A stretch of DNA of 64,000 nt from Taxawa tesnikishii (nom. ined.) (lineage: Eukaryota > Ascomycota > Dothideomycetes > Dothideales): NCBI GenBank assembly GCA_030247885.1, contig JAPDRO010000016.1:682001-746000 (forward strand), read 5' to 3'. The position numbers and the translations under genes were made by a program. Position 1 is the stretch's first letter, and every line of letters begins with the position of its first letter. Positions 45,901 through 57,361 of this stretch are shown piece after piece. Under the pieces are notes generated by a model that was given only the letters and a program-made list of their open reading frames with translations, ran no database searches and was not told where the DNA came from.

Positions 45901-48157
45901 CTTCTACTCGTCGCCCCGCCTAATCAGTATACGATAGTAGGCATCTTTCAAGTCTAGCTTAGAAAACCACTGCGCGCCACTAAGCCGATCCAAAGTCTCA
46001 CTAATTAGAGGTAGTGGATGGCGATTCTTGATAGTAATCTCATTGAGACCTCTATAGTCAACGCATAGCCTTACGCTCCCGTCCTTCTTCGGAACGAACA
46101 GGATCGGCGCACCCGCCGCGGACTCGGATCGCCGAATCTAGCCATTTGCCTGTGCGGTGGCTAGGTAATCTCGGAGTATCCCCAACTCCCTCTCGGAAAG
46201 GTTGTATAGGGGCTGGAAGGGTGGCTCCTTGCCTTCCACTAAGTCGATCGCATGCGTTACCCCTTCGGGTCGTGGAAGGTTCGCTATGTCCTCATAGTTA
46301 AAAACATCCTCCAGATCCGCGACCTCTAGAGGCAAGGCCTCCTCACGGGACTCCTCACGTGGCTCTTCACGTGGACTTTCACGTGGATCTTCACGTGAAC
46401 CCGTAACAGCTATACAGAGAATGGCAAAGACTTGAGGCTCTCCCTCACAGTCTTGCATGAACTGGTTAGGGTCTGAGATCTGGTAGACGCTGCGGGCAGT
46501 GCCGTAGCGCCAGCGATCCGTACCCGAATCGACGACAATGCCTTCTTGATACCGCCATGGCCTTCCTAGGATTACTGGCGGTCCCTTCACTTCCATTACG
46601 TAACACAGGAAATCTGTTTCCTTTTCGGCTCCAGTGGAGTCAGTGATTCGGATGCGCAGCTCATGCGCTCCGTAGCAAAATGCTCTTAGGCCCTAGAAGG
46701 ATTCCGGTTTTGGAAGGTCCGCGCTTTGCCGTGAGGCTAGATCATGTTGTAACACAAAAGCCTGTGAGACGATGTTGCAGTCGGCAGCGTCGTCTAGCAG
46801 AAAGGTAGTCTTCACATGACCACGAAGCGTGACGACCTCGCCTCGCAAGGGGACCGCGGGTCGTGCCTGGACCGGAAGGTAAAGGAGGTCTAGCGTCGGT
46901 CCTTCGCTGACCTCCTCCCTTTTCCCGTGTGCCTCGGCGCCGGTTCGTCGGCAGTAACCTTGCGCACGGTGAGGCCGCTTTCAGCCTTTTCTCTCCTCGG
47001 GGCTCTACAGTCCCGGGTAATGTCCTTTCTTGTGACAATTGTAGCACTCCACCTCACTCAGAGGTGCGGATGTTCTCTGGTCGCTTTCGACACGTGGGCG
47101 GGGCGCGGCCGCAGATGAGGTGTGTACATACAGGTTGTCCTGCCGAGGCCTCTTCACTAGGCCTTGGGAATTCGATCCTCCCGTGGAGGGTCGCTTGTAG
47201 GGCGGGTGTGCACCGCTGCCGAGTCGGTCGTTGGCTGTCTCCATGCGGGTTGCCAAAGAGATTAGCTCTTGTCTTGTGTCTGGAAGGGTATTATGCTTCA
47301 TGATTGACAGGCGAAGTTCAGGCCGCAGCTTGGCGAGTAAGTGTCGCATGCGCTACGCCTCCGTATAGGCGGACATCTGATCCTCTAGCGTAGCTAGATA
47401 AGAAGCAAAACTAGCCACTGTCTAGTGTTCCGTCTGTTTTGCCGCGTTGTACTGATAGGCTACGGTAAGGGCGCGGTTCACCGGGTCCTCGACGGAGTCT
47501 ACGCAGAAAGCCTTGAACTGATCATAAGTACCTGGCTCGTCCACGCTATATTGCTGGTACCACTTCTCCGCCGCCTCGCCGGCGAGGTACATGATACCGT
47601 ATAGGATCTTCGACTTATCCGTAGCAAAATGATGAGGATTCATCGAGTAGGTGACATCTAGGGCGCGTATGAAGGTGCGTGCCTCTTTGAGGGTCTTCCT
47701 GAAAAGGGGTTAGCTCCTTCACCTTAATAAAGGACCTCGGCGCGCCGGGGGTAGTTCGTATGGGATCCGACGACGCGCCGCTGTCGGTGTCTATCCTCGA
47801 GGCTACCTCGCTCATAGCGTTATCCATTATCCCCGGCTGTCCCTCCTCTTCTTCCTCCTACAAGCCTCGCAACTCGCTGTCTTCGTATAGGAGGCCACAG
47901 GCGTGGCGCCGGCGGCGCGGCGCCGCCGGATATCATTGCCAATCTCTAGTTGCCTTAGCTCTTCCTCTTAGTCCAGACGAGTCCGCTCTGCGCGTGCTTC
48001 CTCAAGGCGTTCTGCTAAGGTGGCTTATAGTGTGAGGACTGGTCCTCTTTGCGTTCCGCTGTCGAGTTCCGTCTGGCTCGCCTGCGCCTCGACGTCGGCC
48101 ATTATTGTGCCGTCCATTAGGTTCTACGGGCTACTACCGGAGTAGAACAATTAGAAT

Positions 48158-48315
48158 TGTAAGGGTAGTTTATAGCAACGTGTAGAACGCTAGGACTCGG
48201 TAGATTGTAGTAGAGACTAATTGTTATCTTCCTCTAGGGGGCCTCGAGCTCCCTTATAAGCGGGACGGGTTCGCTTCGTAGACGAGTCCCAGGCGTTACG
48301 CAACCACCCGTAACA
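48158..48315 (-). repeat. 5' LTR of the chromodomain gypsy element
   Basis: Matches the LTR at 41768-41925 except one position, a CA/TA difference. Target duplication ATTAG lies at 48316-48320. Confidence 0.93.
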
Positions 48316-48545
48316 ATTAGTAATATAATTAACTATATTATAAGCTTAACCTTATTTATCTTAAGATAATAAACTAAAACTATCTTACGTTATAAAATTC
48401 TATTTTTTAAATTTATAAATTCGTAAGTTAAGGTAATATAAAGTAAATTAAACTTCGACTTAGCCTTAGTAGAAAGTAGCTACTTTTCTTTACTACGCTT
48501 AACTATATATCTACTATAAGATTTATACTAAGTCTTTATATTTTA
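48316..48545. other. RIP-degraded AT-rich island, continuation
   Basis: Same texture as 40685-41767. The final TTTTA (48541-48545) is the left target duplication of the mini-LTR element. Confidence 0.75.
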
Positions 48546-48919
48546 TTTTAACTTGTGACAAAAGTGATGTCACGTGAGCATCTACTCTTGTATACCTTAG
48601 GTAGGGTTATACATGTTAACACTCCCCTAACCCTAGTAAGGGGTACAAGCGTGCAACGTCGCTAATGGATTCGAGGCTCGCAACCTTCCGGGCTTATTGG
48701 CCGACTCCGCGGCTTGCCGAGGCTCTACTCCCGTTTGGGATTTTACGCGCTTCTGCCACAACTCAGGTGGGAATCGAACTCGTGACCTTCTGTCGTACAT
48801 CGAGATCACGATTTAACCAACGCGCTAACCCGGGCTCATAACCTTTTAACTTGTGACAAAAGTGATGTCACGTGAGCATCTTCTCTTGTATACCTTAGGT
48901 AGGGTTATACATGTTAACA
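48546..48919 (-). mobile_element. TRIM: 374-bp miniature LTR retrotransposon with half-tRNA primer site
   Basis: Two 76-bp LTRs (48546-48621, 48844-48919) differ at one base, flank a 222-bp interior and are bounded by the 5-bp repeat TTTTA. In element sense (minus strand) the LTR starts TGTTAACATG. Immediately inside the 5' LTR is GGTTATGAGCCC, complementary to the anticodon stem-loop of initiator tRNA-Met. This is the half-tRNA primer site known from copia and Ty5. A purine tract (GGTTAGGGGAG) directly precedes the 3' LTR. There is no coding capacity, so it must be mobilised in trans. It looks structurally whole and young. Confidence 0.85.
48756..48838 (-). other. tRNA-like module inside the TRIM
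   Basis: On the minus strand an A-box-like stretch (TTAGCGCGTTGG) and a B-box-like stretch (GAGTTCGATTCCC) are spaced as in a tRNA gene. The arms do not pair well enough for a working tRNA and no anticodon can be assigned. It starts next to the primer-binding site and might act as an internal Pol III promoter. Confidence 0.5.
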
Positions 48920-48923
48920 TTTT

Positions 48924-49138
48924 AGGATATTTAGTAAGATATTTAGTAGGATATTTTATAGGATATTTCGTAGGATATTTTATAAGATATTTAGTAAGAT
49001 ATTTAGTAGGATATTTAGTAAGATATTTCGTAGGATATTACGTAAGATATTTAGTAAGATATCTAGTAAGATATCTAGTAGGATATCTAGTAGAATATCT
49101 AGTAGGATATTTAGTAGGATATCTAGTAGGATATCTTA
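48924..49138 (+). repeat. 12-bp minisatellite (AGGATATTTAGT)n
   Basis: About 18 imperfect tandem copies, beginning directly at the right target duplication of the TRIM. The repeat keeps a long open frame by chance (a four-residue YLVG-type repeat) that I do not regard as a gene. Confidence 0.85.
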
Positions 49139-49321
49139 TGTTTATCTTAATTACTTATAGCGCTTTTATTATTATATATATCTTCCTTTATTTTTAGTAC
49201 TTCTTTTTCTACTTACTATATTATAATATTTCGACTCTTTTAATTTCTTAAACTCTATTTTAGATATACTTAGCCTTTATGTCTTCGTTTTCCCTTTTCT
49301 TTTCTTTCTTATTACTTATAT

Positions 49322-49397
49322 TTTTAACTTGTGACGAAAGTGACGTCACGTGAGCATCGTCTCTTGTATACCTTAGGTAGGATTATACATGTTAACA
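49322..49397 (-). repeat. Solo copy of the TRIM LTR
   Basis: 76 bp, matching the TRIM LTRs except for about four positions, flanked by TATAT on both sides (49317-49321, 49398-49402). It shows a full CRE-like TGACGTCA followed by CACGTG. Probably left after recombination between two LTRs of an older copy. Confidence 0.82.
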
Positions 49398-49402
49398 TAT
49401 AT

Positions 49403-52400
49403 TATAATTATTTCTCTACTACGTAAACTTTTTATTCTTTTAATCTTCGACTTAGTTATAATATAAATTACTCTTTCTTCCTAATCCTTATTATAAATAA
49501 AGTTATACGTTACCTAGTTAGTAGTAATATTAATATATATATTCCTATTAACTTACTCGATATACTCGTCTACTAGTACTATATAAATAGTATAGTAAAC
49601 TTAAGTTAAAAAATATACTCTTCTTCCTTATAACGTACCTTAACTTAAGTATACTACTAAAGGCTTAATTATAGTTATCTTATAATCGTTATTTACCTTA
49701 CTATTTACTCTTTTTGCTATATAAATATCTACGTATATATTACTATAGTATAAAGTCTTACTATTCTTTATATTATTATCGTCGATATAAGCCTCCTTAT
49801 AGCCTTAATACGTAGATTCGATATTCTTTATAATAATAATTAGTTAGAGGTAAATTAGAAAGTATCCCTAAAATATAAGTATAGTTATATTATAGTCGTT
49901 TAATACTAAGTCTATATATTCTTATACTTATACTTAGTCGTATTTAAACTAGCTAGACTTTTACTAGTTATAAATCTATTACGCGTAGTTTTACTTTATT
50001 ATATTCTTATTACTAGCGTTATTACTAGTTTCCTTTCGATATTTAATAGAGTAATAAAGCTAAATAAGATAGTTATTTACTTACGTATTATTAAACTTTA
50101 TCTTATTTAAGTTATTAGTTACTTCTTAAGACGCTAGGCCTATAAGCGCGATTATTATTTCTTTTAGTTTACTCTTACGTACAAAAATAACTATTACCTA
50201 AGGAAAGTATTACTTCTCCTTAGTACCTAGGTACTTTACTACTTTACTTACTAGTTACTATAAATACTTCTTAACTTAATAATATAGTTTAAGAAGGCTA
50301 AATATAGCTATAATAAGCTAGGCCTTAAAAGGTAATATAGACTCTTTTACTTACTTTTTAGTCTTTATTATAGACTTCTATTTATAGCTATTAAGAAGGT
50401 CTTATAATATAAGTAAATTTAAGCTATAATAATAATAATCTATTAGCTAATCTTCCTACTTATCTTTTTATTTATTCGTTAAAAGCCTTCCTTTATATAA
50501 GTATAGTACTTATATTTAAGATAACTTATATTCTAATTAAGCGCGTAGTTATATAAGCGAATTATTTAAACGTAGTACGTTAAAGTATACTACTTAAGAA
50601 AGTTAAAGTAGCGTTTATCTTCTTTTACTTTTAAGTTATAATATACTCGAAATACTTCCTTATATTAATTTATTTTATATAGTATAAGTTCGAAGTAACG
50701 TAGTATTTATTTATTATAACTATTATATATTACGAAAGTAATAAAATCTACTATTACGCGTATAAAACAAATTACTTCTTTCGCTTCTATAGTACCGATT
50801 TCCTTAAGTAATAGTATAAATACTAGTATAATTTACTATAAGATACTTTTTTACTTAGCGCTAGTCTATTAAGAAATAGCGAATAGCTTCTTAAAAATAC
50901 GAAGCGTCGAAAAGGGTAAAATCGCTACAAATTGCCTATTAATAATATTCTCGATAATAACTTTAGTTACTTTAGAATTAGTAGCCTTTTAGCGCTTCTT
51001 TTTACGTTTACCTTTTCTATTACTTCGTATATTAAGGTACCCTTCTTATTCTTTATATACTCTAATATAAATACTTAAGTTTAAGTAAGTATATATATTA
51101 TAACGTCCTTTAAAAGCTAGTAAAGAATATCGACTATAAGTAATTAGTAGATCTTTATACTTAGTATATTAAATATAAAGTAGTTAATATTATATAGTCT
51201 CTTATCTAAGTTTAGTTTTAAGTTTAAGTCTTTTAATATACTATTAGACTCTTACTTATCTTCTCTTCTAGTATTTAGTAGTAATATATTCGAGGGGCTA
51301 CTATAACTTATATAAATACGAACGGCTCGTTACTAATATTTAATACGATTTTAAGAATTTACTTTAGTTTACTAGGGCGCTAAGAGTTCGAGATTCTCTC
51401 GTAAATTAAGATAAATCTTATATATTATATAGCATCGACTACTAAGTACGCTTATTAGCTTAACTTACTCCTTATAGTTAGTTATAATTACGGCGATTAT
51501 TAGAAAGTATTACCTTATCTAGCTATTAATATAAGAGATTTTAGTTCCTTTTTATTTATATATATTTATAACTAATTTAAAGACTTCTTTTAAATACTAA
51601 TAGAATATTCTACTTCTTAAGTTTATATTACTCTTATTAACTATTAGTAGTAATACTAATAATATCGACTTAAGCTATTCGTTTAAATATTACATTATTA
51701 TATTAAGGTTACTAATTATTATATATATAGCGTAAGCTTATAAGTCTCCTAATTAAAGCGTTAACTTAGTCTTATTACTTACGATAATAATAAGTATAAT
51801 AGTAGCTTTAAGTATAGTTAAGTTAACTTATTTTTATATATCTTACTACTAATTACTAAATAGTATATTAGTATACTTCCTATAGTTATAGTTCTCGTCT
51901 ATTTATACGTAGTACGGCTTATAGTAGAGATTATATTAAAAGCTAATATAACCTAGGAAGAATTTAATTACTTATATCGAATCCTTATATTATAAACTAT
52001 ATACTATATATTTAGTTAAGTTACTTTTACTTAGTACTTATATTTCCTTTATATATTACTACTTAATATCCGCTATTATAAGTATATTTTCTATCTTTAT
52101 TTATAGTTAGTTAGCTAACTTTTAACTAAGGCGCTATAGTAGGAGTTTTAGTTTTAGAGTCTTAAGTAAGTAGTTAATACTATTCTTAGAGATATTTTCT
52201 TAGTATATTTATTACGTAAAGTTAAAGTCGAACTAGTCTTAGAAATTTCTAAGTAGCATTAGATTAATTATATCTTATATATTATAACTAGATACTATTA
52301 GTTATATGTTAATATTTAATCTTTATACTATATATACTACGTCTTATAAGAGCCTACTTTTAGAGTCGTCTTTTCTTTAAAACTATTATATACCTTACTT

Positions 52401-53591
52401 AATACTAATAATAATAGTCTTTTACTACTTAAGTAAATTAAGTTAAAACTTATACTATATATAGTATTATATACGTCTTTTACTTCCTTACTAATTATCT
52501 TCTTTCGCTTATTAATAAGAGTTATATTATCGTTATTATTACTACTATTACTAGGCTATAAGTCGAGGGCCTCTAATATTTACGTCTAGTTTATAAAGTC
52601 CCTAGCTAAGTTATATTCTTTATTATTATTAAATTCTTCTTTAACCTTCTTATCTTCTTTTATTTATTTACTATTACTTTCTCTTATATCTTTATAAGGT
52701 AATTTGTCGCTTATTAAGTCGTATATAATATCCTCGTATACTATAGCATTAATATTACTTTTACCTAGTTTATAAAAGTCTTAAGATGCTATATTAATAT
52801 ATAAGGCGTTTAGTATAAAAGGAAATATAAGGCCTATTATATATTAGTTTTAGTATATTCGCTATCTTTACGAGTTATATATATACTCTCTTTAGCCTAT
52901 AAGGCGTTCTTTAGTTTTTAAGTAGTAATACAAGTAGTAATATATCTTAATAACTTAGAAGCGCTCTTAAATCCTAGTCTTTAATATATAAAGTATACTT
53001 ATATTAGTATTATAGTACTATTATTTAAATAATAATATAATAGTAAAGAATTAAGGTAGTTACGCTTCGTAAGACGCGAATATAATACGGCCCTATTAAG
53101 TATTTATATTCTTACGTTTTTGCTTTATATATTACGTATATTACGTATATTAAGCTATTTACTCGACTCTATTAAGTATCCTAATAGGATTTAGTATTTT
53201 AAGTACTTTACTAATTTCTATTTTATTTACGTAAATAGTTTACTTTTAGGAATAATAATTTACGTATATTCTTTTTCTTTTAAATTTATATAAGTATAAC
53301 TTTCTAGTCTTTTATTACTATTATCTTTTATTTATAATGTATTTTATAAGTAAGTTAACTACTTAAGTAAGTTAACTACCTCGCGAAACTAAAATACCTA
53401 CGTAGTAACATTACGTAATACCTTAATAACATAACGTATAATATACTTATATTAAAGGAAATATATACCTTATTATCTTTAATATTATATCTAAGTAAAT
53501 TTAAAGCGAAAGACGCGCTATAGTAGTATATACTATACTCTAATTAACGCTATAAAACTAACGCGCTAAATAGCGCTCTTAATACGACTAT
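49403..53591. other. RIP-degraded AT-rich island, 4.2 kb
   Basis: No gene, tRNA or terminal repeat can be read. CA and TG dinucleotides are almost missing, while CG survives in many places (ACG, GCG, TACG), which points to CpA-directed C-to-T change rather than CpG decay. CAG and CTG appear absent, whereas a few CAA persist. The original sequence was presumably transposons, now unrecognisable. It ends abruptly at the 5' LTR of the next element. Confidence 0.8.
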
Positions 53592-53818
53592 TGTGGTGGG
53601 ATAGCCGCTGGATAGTCATGGGTTGTTAGTCACGTGGAAGCTACCTTTGATTCCTACTTATTTAGTCCGCACACAAGATAGTCACTCATTCAATCAACAA
53701 CTGTTCTTTCTATGTCTTGTTCTTGTCTTATGTCTTACTAACTGCTGTCTCCATTACTACTTGCGTAGCTGCCTTCTGCAGTCTTGACCTAACCCAACAT
53801 AGGGTTCTCCCCACCACA
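53592..53818 (+). repeat. 5' LTR of the second gypsy element
   Basis: 227 bp with perfectly inverted nine-base ends (TGTGGTGGG / CCCACCACA), sharp change of composition at its left edge, and the element leader immediately after. Confidence 0.75.
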
Positions 53819-56800
53819 TTTTTAGTGACCGTGCCAGGGAAGAAACAAAGCCCTTGAGGAAACAGTCAACAGAAGGAGTGCGTAGAGTAGTAGGAGAACA
53901 GCAGAGGTTCTAGTCGATACTGGGAGGACGATTGACCCCTTCAGCTACTCGCGTATCTACGACGATACGGAGGACCTCGGAGGCTGGAGATGGCTCCTAT
54001 ATCGGCGACATAGTGTGCAAGGAACCCTTGCAAGGCATCGCATAGCCGGCGTCTTAAGGCTTCCTATTCTGGAATCGGAGCGTGTCTAGACCAGAGGGGT
54101 CGAAGGCGTGCTTACAAGGGCAAGCAGTATCGAAGGCCTAGCTGGATCTGGAAACACGAGGACTACATGGATGCTAGGGCATACCCATATCAGGGACGAA
54201 CCTTACCGGAGATTAAAAATAAAGTGTAGGGTACCGAGCTACTACAAAAGATGGAGACGATAGTACTACTCTGGATAGAGATCTACATTCATCTGCTAAA
54301 GATAGTATTGGAAATCTTACTGCAACGGAAACCACACCATTGTTACTACGCTACAACATCTGCGGAACTCACTATGTCCGAGAACGTTACTCAGAGCATT
54401 GCTTTCGGAGAAGGAGAAGCGTTCAGTGCCTTCCGTGCTGCTGATAGAGGACACCAGTCCGACGAGGATTCCATGCCATCCAACACCTACAACGATGTTC
54501 CTGGACTCACTCCAGACGGTAATCCTGAGCCTCCACTAGTTACAGAGACGTCCTCGTCCAATAGTCAGGCTATCCGCACTCCTAGTGACAGCCAAGGCAG
54601 AACTACGACCACTTCTACCACGGTTCAACCTGCTGCTCCTGTTCAGGCATCCATTGGTGTAGGTGGAGGGCAAGGCTTGTCTATTAGAGATCTCCGTCGC
54701 CTTGTCGCTAGTAGCAACTTGCCAGGGCCGGATGCTGCTAGATCTCCAAGGTTCACTGGTAGCAATGTCACTCGGTTCGTTGAAGACTGGGAAAAGTAGT
54801 GTGTTGACAACTTCACCACTCCAGAGAAGTCTATCAGATCTCTTCCTCGGTATGCAGATAAAGGACCTGCTAAATTCATCCGGTCTCTAGATTCCTATGC
54901 GGATAGGGAATGGACTAGTTTGAAGAGAGATCCTCCGAGAGTACCGAAAGGATGATATCGACCATCCGAGGAATGCCAAGTCTGCACTAGCTGCTCTCTA
55001 TAAGAAGGCCAAGGATCAGAAAGGCAAAACTCTGGAGGACCAGAAAGGATACTGTCAGCGCTTCCAGGTTCTGCAGAAGAGAGTACCAGATAAGTACATG
55101 AATGCAGTCGAACGAGCGTCTTTGCTGTTGCGCGGACTGGCACCCTCTGTGTCGGAGAAGGTGTATCAGAAGGCACAGTTGGATGGCGAGGATCCGGCCA
55201 CTTTCAGAGACTTTGCAAAGATCATGAAGGTGGCTAAGAAGTTCTTAGATGAGAAGATCGGTTATCAAGGGATTGCAGGCCCTGTAACTGATGATGGTCG
55301 TTTCGAGGAGATAGCAGAATCATACCGTGCTCCGAAAAGAGCATGGCTATGAGCTTCAAGACTGATCAGGTGCGTGGAGGGCACACTAATAAGGCTGTAG
55401 AGAAACTGGCCGAGCAAGTGAGCAAGATATCCATTTGCGTAGGCCAGCTGGTCAATCACTCTATACCGGTACATGTACAGAAAGGTTCGGAGAACGTTGC
55501 GAGAGCAACACCTATAACTGCTGGAGGACAGTATCAGAGGGCCTCCGGATCCCTAGCCACAGGGGCGAATGCTATCCCTGTACGCCCTCAAGGACCCATG
55601 AATTGCTGGTTCTGCTATAAACCAGGTCATGGTACGAACAGCTGCACATATCTTGAAGAGTGTGAGCGTAAAGGCTGGGCGCACCGTGATGGCAACGGTA
55701 TCTTCTTAGGTAGCAGAGACAAGCCCCTAAAACGTCTCCACGGCCAAGAGGAGAGAGGAGAACCTTCTCGGTACGAGCAGGTACTGGAATACTTCGGACC
55801 GAAGAAGGTAGTTATCCGGACAGCGAGAGTGGAAGAAGAAGAGGAGGATGTACATCCGGGCCGCCTTGTACGAGCAAGGTTCCTTACGGTAGACCCTCTA
55901 GAGGAATCAGAAGTGTTGCCTGAAGGACTGGCTAGTGATGGGGAGGAAGACTCTGAAGACGAGGTCGCTGTTCGGTATCATGCAGTCGAAACCTCTCGGA
56001 GAACCGTTGGTGTTGCTGCAGCACGCACTGATAAGGTGCTAGGAAGTAGGCAGAGCAATGCCAATTCTACGGACCACCGGATCAGTAAGCTAAAAGAGAA
56101 GGAGAGGGCCACTGGCAGGCTTCCAGTCTCAAAATCTGCAAGAACTGGACAGTACGTTGGATATTCTGCAGAACCAGAACCTTCGAATGCAACTTTGCCA
56201 GGTAATACAAGGCGGAGCCAGACAGTGGAAGGCCCAGAACTGAGCATGGAAGATCCCCTACTATGCGGAAAGTTCATGGCAGGACACAGCCGAAGACGCT
56301 AAGATGGGACAAGATGGCCCAGAGGGAAGTCGATCCCAAAGAAGTCTTCGAAATGACCAAGAGTGCAAGGGTATCCCTATCATTACATGAACTCATTGGT
56401 GTTGCACTAGCAGTGGCCAAGCACTTCTTCGCCAGATATCAGAATCCGGAATACGCCGGGGAGGATCCAGTTGCTAGAGACACTGGCGCAGAACCGACAG
56501 TACATCACGTGTCTGTTGAGGACGATGGCCAGCAGCAGATAGGAGTGTTCTCCATCAAAGGACAACAGTACCAATTCGCCATCTCCCCATACAACAAGAG
56601 GGATCGGGAAGGAATCAATGTCCGGCTGTTGCAAGCAGAACCGCTGGTTGTGGACGAGGAGGAGGAACCCCTTGAAGACGATGGATTTGCTGCCATAAAT
56701 GAGGATCTCATCTGTGCCGGAAGTCCATTCATAGGGGTGTCGCTAAATGACCACCCAAGTAGATATCAGGCCCTGATCGATTCCGGGTCTGAATGCAACT

Positions 56801-57334
56801 TGATGAGTGCCTCCATAGCAAGGCAAGCCGGCATTCCCGTCAGCAATGGGCCGAGTCTGGTATTGCGCGGCGCAACTGGGGAAAGCACCTTCAAGGGTGT
56901 AGCTCAAGGAGTTGTTGTCCGTCTCGGTGGTGTTAGGATTCCCACCTCTTTCCTTGTTGTGGACCAACCCCTCAACAACATCATCCTAGGACGGCCATGG
57001 GAACGCATGTCTAGGCTGAAAGCGATCAACCATGACGATGGTACCTGGGAGGGTACTGTATATGACAGGTCCGGCAATGTCTCCACCTCTTTCGTTGGTG
57101 TTCGTCCTCACACGGATCGGAATCGTACTACGGAGGAAATACTGTACCGCTCTGTAGTACCAGTCACAGTGAGGCAGGGAAAAGAGTAGGTGGCCCCATG
57201 ACCGGCAGGGCTTCCACCTTATCGAATAGACCGGTAAGAGACGAGAGATCTGAGTATAAAGCTGCGTGCATGAGTGTGCGCGTGGTGTCGAGCGCTGGCG
57301 ATAGCGAGGCCGCTAGTGAGATTATTAGTGGATC

Positions 57335-57361
57335 TTTACATGGCTCCGGGAGCCATGTAAA
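57335..57361 (+). repeat. 27-bp perfect hairpin, copy 1
   Basis: Arms TTTACATGGCTCC and GGAGCCATGTAAA around a single G. It lies between the protease and reverse transcriptase regions. An identical copy is at 61081-61107. Confidence 0.9.

Larger units (their letters stand above)
41768..48315 (-). mobile_element. Ty3/gypsy chromodomain LTR retrotransposon (chromovirus), recent but broken
   Basis: Two 158-bp LTRs (41768-41925 and 48158-48315) differ at one position and are flanked by the 5-bp repeat ATTAG. Read on the minus strand the parts are: gag (about 48120-47005, ending in a CCHC knuckle), protease (about 46750-46450), reverse transcriptase with YLDD (about 46450-45500), RNase H (about 45410-44970), integrase zinc finger and core (about 44580-43850), and a chromodomain (about 43310-43170). 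A purine tract (AGGGGAGGGCAG) abuts the 3' LTR. The coding region is interrupted at around ten points, so the copy is dead although structurally full length. It sits inside RIP-degraded DNA and is far less degraded, so it arrived after most of that damage. LTR near-identity also indicates recent insertion. Confidence 0.93.

Noticed and set aside
48853-49197. 114-codon open frame with YLVGYLVRY-like repeats
   Set aside because: It is the translation of a 12-bp minisatellite inside RIP-degraded DNA, not a gene.
40685-53591. CRISPR array or other prokaryotic repeat system
   Set aside because: The window is clearly fungal; the repeats seen are LTRs, a minisatellite and RIP debris.
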